Shown here: positions 33,786 through 44,600 of the stretch, piece by piece
How the letters are laid out: every line of letters begins with the position of its first letter
Position numbering within the stretch: position 1 is the stretch's first letter
NCBI GenBank assembly: GCA_947034885.2
Contig: OX344753.2
Coordinates: 20,832,001 to 20,896,000 of the forward strand
Direction: 5' to 3'
Origin: Thuidium tamariscinum
Lineage: Eukaryota > Streptophyta > Bryopsida > Hypnales > Thuidiaceae
DNA: 64,000 bases
The notes under the pieces: model-generated
Database searches by the model: none
Told to the model about the DNA's origin: nothing
The model's input: only the letters and a program-made list of their open reading frames with translations
Translations under genes and position numbers: made by a program

Positions 33786-35256
33786 TTCAACAATTATGAA
33801 TTTAGAGTTCAAATTGTATTTTATTTTCAATTAGATTTTGAATTTGATTGGAGTTCTAATTACATTGAGAATGTAATTCAACTTTGATTCACATAATTTG
33901 ATTATATCAAATTTTTCAATCTTAAAATAATCAAATTTGAGTAGTTCAAAATTCAAATTGAACTACTAAAAAAATTTACTCAAATTTGAAGTATTAACCT
34001 CTATACTCTTTCATATGTTAAGGCCTATAATTGCTTTTAAATATTAGTCTTTAAAGCAAGGTTGATATCTTCATTTCTATTTATTTTTTCAACAAAATTA
34101 ACTAGATGATCTTGCTTGTACTTAATTTGACCTATTAATCCCTCTTGAAATTGTGAAATAACAAATTTTAGCAATTACAAGATCATGATGTTCGGATTTC
34201 AAAAAAGATAGTGTTCAATTCATCCCAAATGAATACATTTCATTTTTCCAACATTTTATACAAAAATTAATGTATATATCAATTCTACAATTTGCAACTT
34301 CCTACCATATGCTGGAAAAATATGTTAGAGAATATGTATTAGAAATTGCAACAAATAATATTTCATATTCATGCTTGGAAAAAATAGTAAGTTGACATGA
34401 ATTGAGAATTATTTAAAATATTCAATGAAAAGAATTGTAGTTATGAAACTAAAGATTTCCAAACCCAATGGTTGGAATGTACTAATGTACATGCCATAGT
34501 AAAGAATTTTCATCCTATTTTTCAAATTTTTTTGGAAAAATATTCAAAATTGCATTTACTAAAGAAATTTGAAGATTACTTTAGTGTAGAGATTCCACTT
34601 TGAATTGCAAAGTGAAATTCCTCATAAGTTTCACCTCCCTAATCTATATAGAACGATTTGAAACTTTTCACAAGATTAATATTTTAGAAAATCAATTTCA
34701 AATTCCTATTTATTTAAAAATTACATTCACATCTACCTAGTTTAGATGCACGCATAGCTCGAAAACCTATACACCATACAACAACTTTTTTATGATTTAA
34801 TCAAAAGTTATAAAAATTGTGAATCCTTCAAACTATCCCTGGATTACATGTTGTGTAATAATTTTAAGGGAAAAAAACCGGAAATTCAATTTCTAAATAC
34901 ATAACCAAAAACATTAGCTATATTGTCAAAAAAGGCAACTTTGTTCTCTAGGGGTCTAAATTCTAATTTTAAGTTTTTTAAATTATTCAAATTCTAAGTT
35001 CTTAAATATTTAAATTCTACATTAAGAATTTTCAAATTCTAATTTAGAACTATTGAAACTCTATGTTCTAAATTACAAAAACCTTAAATAAGAATTGTGA
35101 CCAAATCATCTCCTAGTAAAATATTTGCCAAATATTCATAATATCTTTAATTAAATTTTTATCACTAAAATTTCATGTGGGAAAAGTTTAAACCACCAAG
35201 TTTCACATTTATGTGCAATTAGAATATTTTTTATTAACTTACTAATTCACAATTCA

Positions 35257-35632
35257 GTGTTTTTCAACTCAGCAGACTTTGGAGGCTGTTTTCGCATAGT
35301 AAAGTACTTTTTTTCGGAAAACTTTGGACTAAGAAAAGTTGTTAAATCAAGTTAACTTTCATCTCCAACAATCCGTTTGTGATTTGGAGTCTCCAATTGA
35401 AAGTTATGGGCAAAATTCAGAGAGGGGTTGGAATGAAATTTTATTTTGACATTTGTAAACACTCTCTCTGAATTTTGCCCATAACTTTCAATTGGAGACT
35501 CCAAATCACAAACGGATTGTTGGAGATGAAATTTAACTTGATTTAACAACTTTTCTTAGTTCAAAGTTTTCCGAAAAAAAGTACTTTACTATGCGAAAAC
35601 AGCCTCCAAAGTCTGCTGAGTTGAAAAAACAC
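35257..35632. repeat. Near-perfect inverted repeat, 170-bp arms, 37-bp loop
   Basis: Arms 35257-35425 and 35463-35632 are reverse complements with only a few mismatches and one length change in an oligo-T run. Blocks include GCAGACTTTGGAGGCTG, TTTTCGCATAGTAAAGTAC and CCAACAATCCGTTTGTG. A transcript would fold into a long hairpin. It could be a foldback transposon inside the nested CACTA element. Near-identity of the arms implies youth or gene conversion. Confidence 0.9.
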
Positions 35633-35694
35633 ATCACAAAAGATTGGAAAAAGCAAATAAGTAGTAGTTTGTTCCACTTTATGTCAAGTGTACT

Positions 35695-35872
35695 TGTACA
35701 TGGTGCAATGGTTTGAACTTTGCACCCCTAAGCAAGGGGTGCAAGGTTCGGACCCCCTTGCACTCACGCCCGTGTGGCGGGGTTGCCACCTGGGCGGCCT
35801 GCCTGCGTGGTGGGCTATCGCGTGGCGGCCTTTTATTGGCCTATTTTGTTTTTATAATTTGAAAAAAAAATT
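35695..35872 (+). mobile_element. tRNA-derived SINE-like unit
   Basis: A tRNA-like head starts near 35698 with an A-box-like TGGTGCAATGG, an extended anticodon-type hairpin (GCACCCC-TAAGCAA-GGGGTGC) and a B-box-like GGTTCGGACCC. A GC-rich body (to about 35835) follows, unlike the AT-rich surroundings, then a short AT stretch and an A-run (35863-35871). The order pol III head, body, A-rich tail fits a SINE. Only one copy is in the window and no flanking duplication is obvious. Confidence 0.5.
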
Positions 35873-36121
35873 CAGAAATGATAAAAAAATTAACAAATAT
35901 TTGTTGAAATTGTTGTCAAAATCAACAAGTTTTAGTTGAAATTTTGTCCAAATCAACAAGTTTTTGAACAAGTTTTTGTTGAATTTTGTCCAAATCAACA
36001 AAAAATCAACAAAAACTTGTTGGACAATGTCCAAATCAACACGTCTAAATTAACAAAAAATTAAATTGTCCAAATCAACACTTTTTGGTCAATTTGGACG
36101 CTGATTTTTCTACTAGTGGAC

Positions 36122-36786
36122 CAAACCCTTTTTTTTTTTACTATTTCCTATAAAAAATTTGTTGTGCAAGCTTTCTCTGCAACTGTGCGACATGAAACAA
36201 TTAGAAGAATGCCAAGAATTCCATGGCCAGTGAGGTAAGGTAACCTAATGGTGGAGTAACTGTACTACTGGCGTCAGATGGGGTTGATAACTTTGGAAAC
36301 AAGGACCTAGGTGGAGCTTGTTCGGTCTTTGCAGTGTCTTTCCTGGAGGAAAATTAGTGTGCTTGAAGGCGATTTTGCCAGTGAAAAGTTAAGCTCTATG
36401 TGCAGTGAATTTTGTGAGTTCGTGTTCTGCGAGTTTGTGCCCCTTATTGTGCACGGTAACCTCTAAAGAATATGTTTTTTTATACAGGTTGGCGGCGTCC
36501 GTGTTTTTGAAGAGCTCGTTCTAAAATTTAAATTACGGTCGATTTTTTGTCTGTGATGTTAGATAGCGTAAACGTACATTATTTGGAGATTTGGAAGCTG
36601 TGATGTGTTAATTTGACCTTGAGAACTTATCAAAAATTTTGACGTTCATTTAAAAACGTTTTTTCTGTACGATTTCTTTGAATGAGTATCTCGTCGCTAT
36701 TTGGGAAGGCCAAGTTAACTTATGGGTTCAGGATTTTCTTTACAATGCCTTAAAATTGTCCAAGTATAGGGGAGCTGAATGGACAA
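36122..36786 (+). other. CACTA payload, unidentified
   Basis: Less AT-rich sequence between the nested CACTA element and the UBA2 fragment. It has a splice-donor-like GAG|GTAAGG near 36235 and could be 5' flank or leader captured with UBA2. Nothing codes clearly. Confidence 0.35.
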
Positions 36787-37717
36787 ATGGATGTCAACGA
36801 TGTTGAGGTATGTCTTACACTTCCTCTTGGGAGTTTTTTGTTTCTCCATTTTCGTTGTACACAAATCGATTTGAGCTGTAATAGAATCGTCTACTGGTGA
36901 AGTCATTGATTGGTTGTTGTCTAAAAACAGAGAGAGAAGGTGCTTATGGTGGGCGCTGGGGGCATCGGTTGTGAGCTGTTGAAGGTGCTAGTATTGACCG
37001 GCTTTAAGCACATTCACTTGGTCAGTTTTGTTGTGTGCATTCGGGCGGTTTCCTCTACTCATTTTAAGTTATTCGAGTATAGAATTGCTGGATGAACCGA
37101 GTTTGTGTATTCATGTCAAGATAAAATATTTCTAAGAAAGAAACGTAACATTCATTTGGACTGCAATTTCACTCCTACAGATTGATATGGATACCATAGA
37201 GGTGAGCAACCTCAACAAGCCATGTTGGGCAGTCTAAAGCCAAGGTACGTCGCAGTTCTTTGTGAAATATTTGTCGCTCTCGTTTAGATCTAGCCACGAT
37301 TTGGTGGTGAAATCTGAAAGCTTAAGAGGTGATCGGAGATATTGTTTCTAATTTGGACGACATTTTCTATCCCAGGTGGCCCGTGAAGTAGTATTTAAGT
37401 TTCGTCCTGGAGTGGAGATAGTTGCTCATCACGAAATGTGAAAAATCAAGAGTTTGACATTGACTTTTTTAAGCAGTTTAGTGTGGTTTTAAATGGTCTG
37501 GACAATTTGGAGGCATGGCGCCATGTGAACCGCATGTACTTGGCTGCTGGAGTTCCTTTGGTGGAAGTGGCACTACTGGTTACCTTGGTCAGGTAGGCAT
37601 TTTCTCATTTTTCTATATCTAGCAGCCCAGATTCTGATGAAAGTTTCTTGCTGTTTTCCTTAGATTCTTACACAAGAGTATGTTTCTCTTTGTAGGTTAC
37701 TGTACGCATTAATAGAG
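36787..37717 (+). pseudogene. UBA2: Captured fragment of SUMO-activating enzyme subunit 2 (UBA2/SAE2)
   Basis: Pieces with intron-like gaps: 36787-36807 (MDVNDVE, then GTATGT), 36931-37020 ([15 protein letters not shown]), 37181-37244 (IDMDTIEVSNLNK), 37376-37592 ([38 protein letters not shown]) and 37696-37717 (VTVRIN). This covers the ATP-binding adenylation part of UBA2, including GxGxxG and the DMD loop. It is broken: about 20 bases are lost after NLNK (the Q-F-L-F-R segment), and single-base losses occur at the HHE/NVKN junction and in the VESGTTG block. The C-terminal two-thirds, with the catalytic cysteine domain, is absent. Retained introns show capture from genomic DNA. UBA2 with SAE1 activates SUMO; this copy cannot. 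Confidence 0.88.
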
Positions 37718-37770
37718 TTGGTCTCTTCGATTATTCAACGTTGAAAGATTTTTCAGGGTTTACAGCCATG

Positions 37771-38129
37771 GCATCATCGAGAGCGGTATGTTACCTGCCT
37801 GTATTGCGTATCTCTCTCGTGAAGGAATTTCCTTGTTCCTGAATCATGGTATTCCATCTTTTTGAACAACTTGACTAGAGTATTGTTGACATGCAAATTA
37901 TTTGCAAAATTCCTTTGTTTGCATCGCAATGTTGTTGGACAACACTTGACTACTTGAGACCTTGCTCAATAGACCCATGTCTTTCCTGTCCTACTATCTG
38001 CACAAAATATTGTATAGGAGTCGGCAACGTGGATACTTGCAGCTCAACCTGCTTCTTGGGAAGTGGGCAGAAGAAACATCACCAATTTGGATGAGAAGCG
38101 GCTACAGGAACTTGTTGATTTGTTGGAAG
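37771..38129 (+). pseudogene. SDHAF2: Captured fragment of SDH assembly factor 2 (SDHAF2/SDH5)
   Basis: After an acceptor-like TATAG, 38018-38129 encodes SRQRGYLQLNLLLGKWAEE and then, one base out of frame, NITNLDEKRLQELVDLLE. This matches the conserved RQRG...LxLxLGxW and L-x-D-L-L-E stretch of the mitochondrial SDHAF2 family, which helps attach FAD to the SDHA subunit. A short upstream piece (37771-37785, MASSRA then GTATG) may be its first exon, which is uncertain. The DLWKWL motif expected next is missing, so the fragment is cut off there. Confidence 0.7.
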
Positions 38130-38175
38130 GGGTGATTATACCCTGTGTATTCAATTCAATAGTGGTTGGCTCCAG

Positions 38176-38372
38176 GATGCTATAAAATTGTACAAGGAAG
38201 CATTGTAGATGCATCCATAGTGTCCTTCTTTAGTTTGACTAGGACTTGGGTTATGTCATGTGCGCCTTGAATAGTTTATGAAAGCGCAGCAGGCCTTTGA
38301 TCTTGTGCTACAGCTCGAAGGGAATAACGTCAAAGCTTTGATTGCTTTTAGGGTTTTGGACCTAATCGCAGG
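38176..38372 (+). pseudogene. CTR9: Captured fragment of PAF1-complex TPR protein CTR9
   Basis: After an acceptor-like CCAG, one frame reads DAIKLYKEAL, MHP, CPSLV, LGLGLCHVRL, then FMKAQQAFDLVLQLEGNNVK, ALIAFRVLDLIA. It follows the CTR9 TPR region (YxxxLxxxPxCPxxVRLGxGLCxYKLGxxxKAxQAFxRVLQL...NVxAL). Four in-frame stops interrupt it; at least three fit CAG-to-TAG or CGA-to-TGA changes, as from deamination of methylated cytosines. No insertion or deletion is seen over about 65 codons, so decay here is by substitution. Confidence 0.75.
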
Positions 38373-38961
38373 CTAGGAGTAGGGGGTTTGTATTACAAAG
38401 CCATCTCCTGGAGAGTTGAAGACGCCTAGAGATTTCATTTAGCCTTCACCAACTAGAAATTTTAAAAGTCATATCTCTTTTTGTTGAAAAGACATGTTGT
38501 ACCCATTCAATAAGGTATATTAATGCTAGTCCTAGATACACGATTTTGTTGAAAAGACGAGACCTTTCAATATGTGTTTTTTTGACTGAAAATTGCAATT
38601 AAAACACTACTCAAATGTCCTTAAAAGTCATGTTTTGGACTTTGAGTATTGTCCTTTAATGCGCGTCCTAGACACAACATTTTAAGTAAAATTTACTTAA
38701 AAGACTTGCACTTTAAGTATGCATTTTTTGACTGAAAAACATTCTTAAAACACCCCTTCCTCTTGTAGTGGTAGTTGAGAGATTGCCACATTATTAATTT
38801 ATTTATTTTTGAATTTTTTTGGACTTTTTTTCACATTTTAGGATCACCCAAATTCAATTTTTTTTTGGTAAATGCTCACCTAACAATGGCTAGTGATATC
38901 AGGAACAGTTTTGGGAACAAATTTGAAACAGTCCTCTGGAGGCTTCAAATTTCATATAATG

Positions 38962-40380
38962 TTTTCAATCTATAGAAAAGAAAATCTAAAAAATGGTTGT
39001 TGTATGCTTGGGTATGCAACTTATATTATATGTAAGGATCATCAACATTAAAACAAGGTTAGAGATTGTAGAAAACATTATATTGCATATTTATTTAAGA
39101 AAATTCTTCACAATGTCTGTATGAAGAATTGAAACACCTATACATTATTTTTTTAAATCCATCTAAGAAGTTCCTCAAAATTCATATTCAAATTCACTCA
39201 TTGTGTTTTCTTTGTAATTAAAAAATCTTAAATTTTTATGAAGAAGCCCAAATAGATGGGTAGCTTGTTTGATAAAACATGTATTTAAAAAATTTGTATG
39301 ATTAGCTTTTTGATGCTATTATTGTCTTCAAAGAATATCCATTTGATATATATGATTACATTTTTGGATTCCTTATTAGAAGGGCAATTAGAATTTTTTA
39401 CATTAAAGAAAATAAAATAACCATTGATATTGGACTAAAATGCATTTTAATAACCTAAAGTTGAAAATTCAATTGGAATTTTGTTTATTTTTAGATAAAT
39501 TTTGACTAATATATGCTTGACAATATTATTTTTTGTAATAAAAATTTGGACCTATAAGTATGGTTTGAATTTTTTGTAAGGCAATAGAATTGAATCGGAT
39601 TTAAATTGAATGTAGAAGGAAGTATTTTTTTTTTATTAGACAAATCATATTTGAATATGGTGATGATTTTCAACTGAATTTGATATATATTAAAACAAAA
39701 CTTAAAATAGTTTTAATCAAATATGTGATTCTTGAAAAAAATTTATGTTTAAAAATTAATCTAATTTAATATATATTAGTCACATACTATTGTAATTAGA
39801 ACTCTCAATTTTTTTCTATATATAACTTTTAAACCAATTCAACCAATTCATTTATTTTTAGTTTCAAAACTCTTCTTTTTAGCTCTATATTATATCCTCG
39901 TAAGTAATGAAGACCAATAATTTTTTTCACTTGCATGAATCTTTGACCAAAAGTAAATCATGAAGACTAGTATGCAAAGGTAAAAGAAGTCATGCTAGGA
40001 ATCATATATATATATACACACCACAATCTAATATTCTATCTTTTTAGGATAAACATATAAGCCATTCAAAAGTGTATTTGTTGTATTTAAGACTTGATAT
40101 TTTTAAGCCATCATTTATGTATTTTTGAATTCTTTACACATCTCTAATTTGATTTGTGTTGGTCATTAGCCCAAAAGTCATCAAAAGTTCATCCTATACA
40201 CTAATCTTAAAAATGAAATATAGAATATAAATGGGCCTTAAAATAAAAGCAAAGAACTACATCATCAACCTAGTACAACTTGAAAAGTCTAATCATTTAT
40301 AAAAAAATTTAAAAAATTTAGAATTTGATAACAAAATACTAATTTTAGAGACATTCTACACGAAATCACTCTAGTAAACA
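38962..40380. other. AT-rich spacer
   Basis: No gene, tRNA or clear repeat is recognised. There is a short TATATATATA run near 40003. Confidence 0.45.
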
Positions 40381-40477
40381 TATGAGACCCCAATGGGGCC
40401 CACCTCCTGAATAGGAGTCAGCAATGCACAAGTTTGTCAATCAACGTTCATCAACAAGTCATCCCGTCCAACAAGGC

Positions 40478-40485
40478 TGACGTCA
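40478..40485. promoter_or_regulatory. TGACGTCA bZIP-type palindrome upstream of APX
   Basis: A perfect TGACGTCA (TGA/CRE-type bZIP site) lies about 165 bases upstream of the first leader ATG, in a GC-richer stretch (40385-40640) that is likely the APX promoter. TGA-type bZIP factors drive many redox genes; its use here is inferred. Confidence 0.4.
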
Positions 40486-40648
40486 GTGCAGTCGACCGCC
40501 TCATCCATCCAACCCATGCCCAACGGCATTCATCCACCACGAGTCTTCTTCATCACGGGCAATACTCAAACTGAACAGAATCCGTGAACTTCATTCATCC
40601 GCCTCACCGTCTCTCTGGCTGCTCTTCTTGTGTGGACTCTCTTCAGAC

Positions 40649-41621
40649 ATGGCGTCGAGAATTGTGCGCCGTGCTTTGCTTCCGCAGCCAGTTCAAGTTG
40701 TTGCATGTTTCCGAGCATTATCCAGGTCAGTCCAATCCACTCTTTTCACCGCCCTGTTTTCACCGTCTATTCCACGTTTTCTCTCCGAAGATTGCGCTAT
40801 TGATAACTTAGCGGTTGTAGGGCGCATCTATTTTCTGAGTGTGCCTCTCTTGTGTTTTAGCTCCAGGGAGTTCTTGTTCTAAGTTATATCGAGAAGTTCT
40901 TTAGTTTATTTGCTGCGTGTGGCAAAGGTGCGTCCGAGTCACTTGATTGCGGTGTGAGGCGTGCACTTTCGGTTCAGATTGTTCCTTGAGCATAGTTCGA
41001 TTAGACAATCTGTATGACATATCGTTGTAAACGGTTTCTGCAACGTTGTTTGCTACGACGATATTGTGATGCTTTAGTTTCGAATAATTTGAATGTGATT
41101 AGTTTTCACTCAATTTGATTTTTGCTGTTGTAGAAATTTGAGCTTTTTGCAGGTCAGTCCCATTCTCTTTGTTTTCACGGCTTTGGTTTTACTGTCTCTT
41201 CGAAGATTTTTGTTTCGACCATAGCGGTTTTAGGGAGTAGCTATTCTTTCTCGCGACGAAATGCAGTTGGCGGGGACTTTTTCATGGTTTCTGTAAAGTT
41301 GCTCCCTACGAGGGTTTTAATTTGAGCAGTTTCAATCGCTGTAGAAAATTGTGTTGTTGTGATTGTTGTTGGATTTGACTCTGAGTTAGGAAATCTGGTT
41401 TGCTAATCACAAGAGAAAATTCATAAATTCGTTTTGCATATTAGGGAATCGAAAAAAACTGCGTGTGCTTGGTTTTAATGTTTGGATAGCTTCGTGTGCC
41501 TTTGTGTGACCAATGTTTGGAGATTCTCGTATCTTTAATGGGGATTGTTGTGCAGATTAAGTAACACCGTGCGATCAAGATGCCGGCTCCGATTGTTGAC
41601 GATGAGTACAAGAGCTCCATA
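40649..41621 (+). other. Upstream reading frame overlapping the APX start (spliced)
   Basis: Leader exon 40649-40725 has an ATG and reads MASRIVRRALLPQPVQVV onward, Arg-rich and without acidic residues, like an organelle presequence. Joined from its GTCAGT donor to the acceptor before 41556, the frame continues 21 codons and stops at 41621, ending 42 bases past the APX ATG in another frame (47 codons in all). In the APX frame an in-frame TAA lies between acceptor and ATG, so it cannot be an APX N-terminal extension. It may be a uORF that lowers APX translation or part of an alternative transcript. Confidence 0.4.
40726..41410 (+). repeat. Diverged tandem duplication in the APX leader intron
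   Basis: About 40726-40850 and 41153-41280 share AG|GTCAGTCC, then TTTTCAC, CGTCT/TGTCT, TCTCCGAAGATT/TCTTCGAAGATT and TAGCGGTT. The donor itself is duplicated, and a TTGTAG acceptor 20 bases before the second copy could define a 19-base cassette exon (41134-41152). Confidence 0.5.
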
Positions 41622-44600
41622 GAGAAGGCTCGTCGGAATTTACGAGCATTTATTGCCGAGAAAAACTGTGCCCCTCTCATGCTCCGCCTTGCGTATGACT
41701 TCTTTGATAACCACTTTACATGTTGGATGCTGTGAAACAGCTACTTTCCTCTCTTTCTCCGTGCTTCAATTCTTTTTTCACTAAATGAGAGCTGAAGCAG
41801 GGTACTTCCTCATCAAGTTACTTATTCTTCTTGTTTGTCATGATGATGGCACTGTCACAACGAGGGTCGAGGAATTGTGTCTCCTTTAGTTTAGGCAAGA
41901 CTGCGAGGAAATGGATGTAGAGTTTCCAGTTACACCTACGCTGAACTACACTCTCAACATTCATAACGAAATATTCTATTTTCTAGACTGTTTTGGATTG
42001 CGATTGTTATTATTCCGTCACAGCAAGAGCTTCATTGTTCGAAGACTTCCGCCTGGTACTTTTGGGTGTTGAATAATCAGCAATGAAATTTATGAAGTTC
42101 CTGTTGTGTCTTATTATTTATTTTAATGTTTCAATTAGGTCATTGGGCGGTGTAGATTGGCTTGTGCAATTGAAATTGAGGCAGTACTTATGAACTAATC
42201 GTCTGATGAATACCTATTCTTAGCTGAACTACGCTAGAAGTTTAACGTGAAACATCAAATATATCCTTAAAACTGAGAACTTTGTAGTTGGTTTAAACTT
42301 TTAGTTTGCGACTATTAATCGACGATTATATTTGCAGATGGCACGATGCTGGCACGTACGATGCAAGCACTAGGACTGGAGGTCCTAACGGATCCATCCG
42401 TAGCGAGCGCGAGTATACCCATGGAGCAAACAATGGCCTCAAAATTGCAATAGATTTTTGCGGTAACTTATATCTTGCGTATCGGGCATTGCTTTGAAAA
42501 GTTTGAATTACTTGCTTCGTATTGAACAAGTTCCTCTATTAGTTATGATGAAATGGTTAGCGTTTCGTAGCTATGAATGCATCTTACATGTAGCTGATGC
42601 GCTCGTCTTTGAGACGCAGCAGAATGTTGAGTCGTTTCCCCTCTTTTGTGACAGAGGCCATCAAAGTGAAATATCCTGTCATCACATACGCAGATCTTTA
42701 CCAGGTGACATGTATTGATCTTTGTGACGATTTCTTTTCATCAGGGCTTGCTCCATTGTCTTCTGGATCATAGCCTGGTTTTAGCTTTCTGCCTTCATGA
42801 TCAATTTCGCTAGGATATCGAGGATCTGAATAAGGCCTCGGTGACAGCCCTTGGATTACCTACTCGTGGAATAGTTGTTGAAATAATTCAGGAGAGTATA
42901 TGTAACTCTACCTGAATTCGCTTCTGGCTGTGTATAGCTCGCAGGTGTGGTGGCCGTTGAAGTCACTGGAGGTCCTACTATCGAATTTATTCCCGGGCGG
43001 AAGGTAAACCCTATTATTGATAATTTTTCACTAACTGACGGACGTCAGTCTGCGGGCGACCTTGTATCTGAAAGATACCTTTTCATATTTTGAAGGATTC
43101 AAAAAGGTAAGTATAGCAAATGATTTAGTGTAAACATATTGATATGTTTTTGCATTGTTTCATAATTGCAGGACTCAGTAGCTACTCCACCTGAGGGAAG
43201 ATTGCCCGATGCTAGAAAAGGTATGTGATATTTCGATTGACTCCACCAGCGAGGACATTTGTCTTTTTTTAAATTATTAAAGCAGTTGTCTAAGCAAATA
43301 GCCCTGCTGACAGGTTAGGGTTAGTGCAACGCACCAGCATTGTTTCTTGTTCATGCTGTCATTTCTTTCTGCTTTACGAACTTTTCTCCTTTTTATTGTT
43401 GAGCAGGATCATCACATCTGAAAGACATCTTTTACCGGATGGGTTTGTCAGACAGAGAAATCGTCGCTCTGTCTGGTGCCCACACTCTGGTAAGTACATT
43501 ACCACTTTATCGACCGATTAGATTTCTACTTTGAAGGTTTTATCTGTGCTTCTAGGATCAACGAACATAAGATCTGTGTTCTTCAGATAAATCGATTCAA
43601 TTCTGAGTTGTGACGTACATTGCATGTTGTTAATGATGGATGAGCAGGGAAGAGCGCATAAGGAGAGGTCTGGCTTTGAAGGCCCATGGACGGCAAACCC
43701 ACTGAAGTTTGACAACTCCTACTTTCTGTAAGTGTTTTGGCACCGTTGAGTGCAGGATAGTTATTGGCCAGTGCAGTCTATGATAGTGAAGTGAATGCAT
43801 ATATCTATTCTCGCCTGAATTTCTCGCATTGGGGGACTAGAATTTTCCCGTTCATGGTCTTCGATAGCGACTTGTGAGGCGTGCTGTGATTCCCAATGTA
43901 TAGGTAGTTAGGTCTACCTTCACCTTATAAATGAAGTTCAACCCAGCGTCGAAGAAGTATTTTCTTGTGCACTTTGATTATGAGATGTACATGCTGGGTC
44001 TAGATTTCACATGGCATTTTATCCCGGTTTATCCTGTATTGTGGTCTAAAACTGTATTTGGCTTTTGTATGGTTGGTTGTAGGGAACTACTGAAGGGAGA
44101 GTCCGATGGTCTTTTGCTCCTCTCAACAGACAAGGCATTGTTGGAGGACCCTGCTTTTAGGCCATTTGTGGAGCTTTATGCCAGGGTAAAGCCGCTGTGA
44201 ACTCTATTGTTTCCCTTTTCCAGTTTGCTGTAGGCGATAGGCCTGCATGAGTTTCTGTGGGCCATTGTTATCCTGTCTTGCGTAGACCTAAGGCTGTTTT
44301 ACTACTGATAGTTTCTTCTTCGGCGAAGAGATGGTGTTGTGTATGTGTCAGTGGCGATATTTTCTTAAACAGTTATGTCATTATGACTAACTACGATTAT
44401 TATTTTATAGGATGAAGATGTTTTCTTCCGCGATTACGCTGAGAGTCATAAGAAGCTGTCAGAGCTGGGCTGCGTCCATACCTCGCCTGCATTTGCAACA
44501 CAGTCTGCAAATAGCAAATCAGCTACAGACGCCTATCAAAGTAACGCCGTCATTCTTGGACAAGCTGCAATTGGTGTCGGAGTTGCAGGTGTCGTTGTTG

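Larger units (their letters stand above)
33115..36118. mobile_element. Second CACTA transposon (3.0 kb), nested
   Basis: Ends CACTAGTAGAAAATTATGTC and the complement CACTAGTAGAAAAATCAGCG, flanked by GAC on both sides (33112-33114 and 36119-36121). Both subterminal regions (33130-33310 and 35880-36100) are packed with copies of TGTTGATTTGGACA in both orientations, the expected layout of transposase-binding repeats. No transposase gene is seen. The inside holds a minisatellite (33335-33785), AT-rich filler, a long foldback (35257-35632) and a SINE-like unit (35695-35872). Confidence 0.85.
31979..38770. mobile_element. CACTA (En/Spm-type) transposon of 6.8 kb carrying host gene fragments
   Basis: Left end CACTACAAGAAGAAGGGTG, right end (complement) CACTACAAGAGGAAGGGGTG, flanked by the 3-base duplication GTA (31976-31978 and 38771-38773). 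CACTA termini plus 3-base duplications define this superfamily. Subterminal repeats are visible at the right: TCCTAGA-ACA, AAAAGAC and TTTTTTGACTGAAAA occur twice between about 38535 and 38750. No transposase was recognised, so it is non-autonomous. The payload is degraded pieces of UBA2, SDHAF2 and CTR9 (36787-38372). A younger CACTA element (33115-36118) is nested inside. The 32000-33110 part has splice-like and GC-richer stretches that may be further captured DNA, not identified. Confidence 0.85.
31902..38961. mobile_element. MITE family B copy split by the 6.8-kb CACTA element
   Basis: The left part 31902-31978 and right part 38774-38961 have inverted ends (ATGAAATTTGAGGCC at 31906; complement of ATGAAATTTGAAGCC at the right). 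Their spacing after removal of the insert, about 265 bases, fits family B, and CAGTTTTGGGAACA and AGTTGAGAGATTGCCACAT are family B interior blocks. The insertion point is the GTA target duplication of the CACTA element. Confidence 0.6.

Noticed and set aside
35698-35770. Functional tRNA gene
   Set aside because: The A and B boxes are only approximate, the anticodon stem is too long and the acceptor stem does not close; a SINE-like head is the better reading.
36787-38372. Retrocopies (processed pseudogenes) of UBA2, SDHAF2 and CTR9
   Set aside because: Intron-like gaps with GT and AG ends remain, there is no poly(A) tail, and all three lie inside one DNA transposon.
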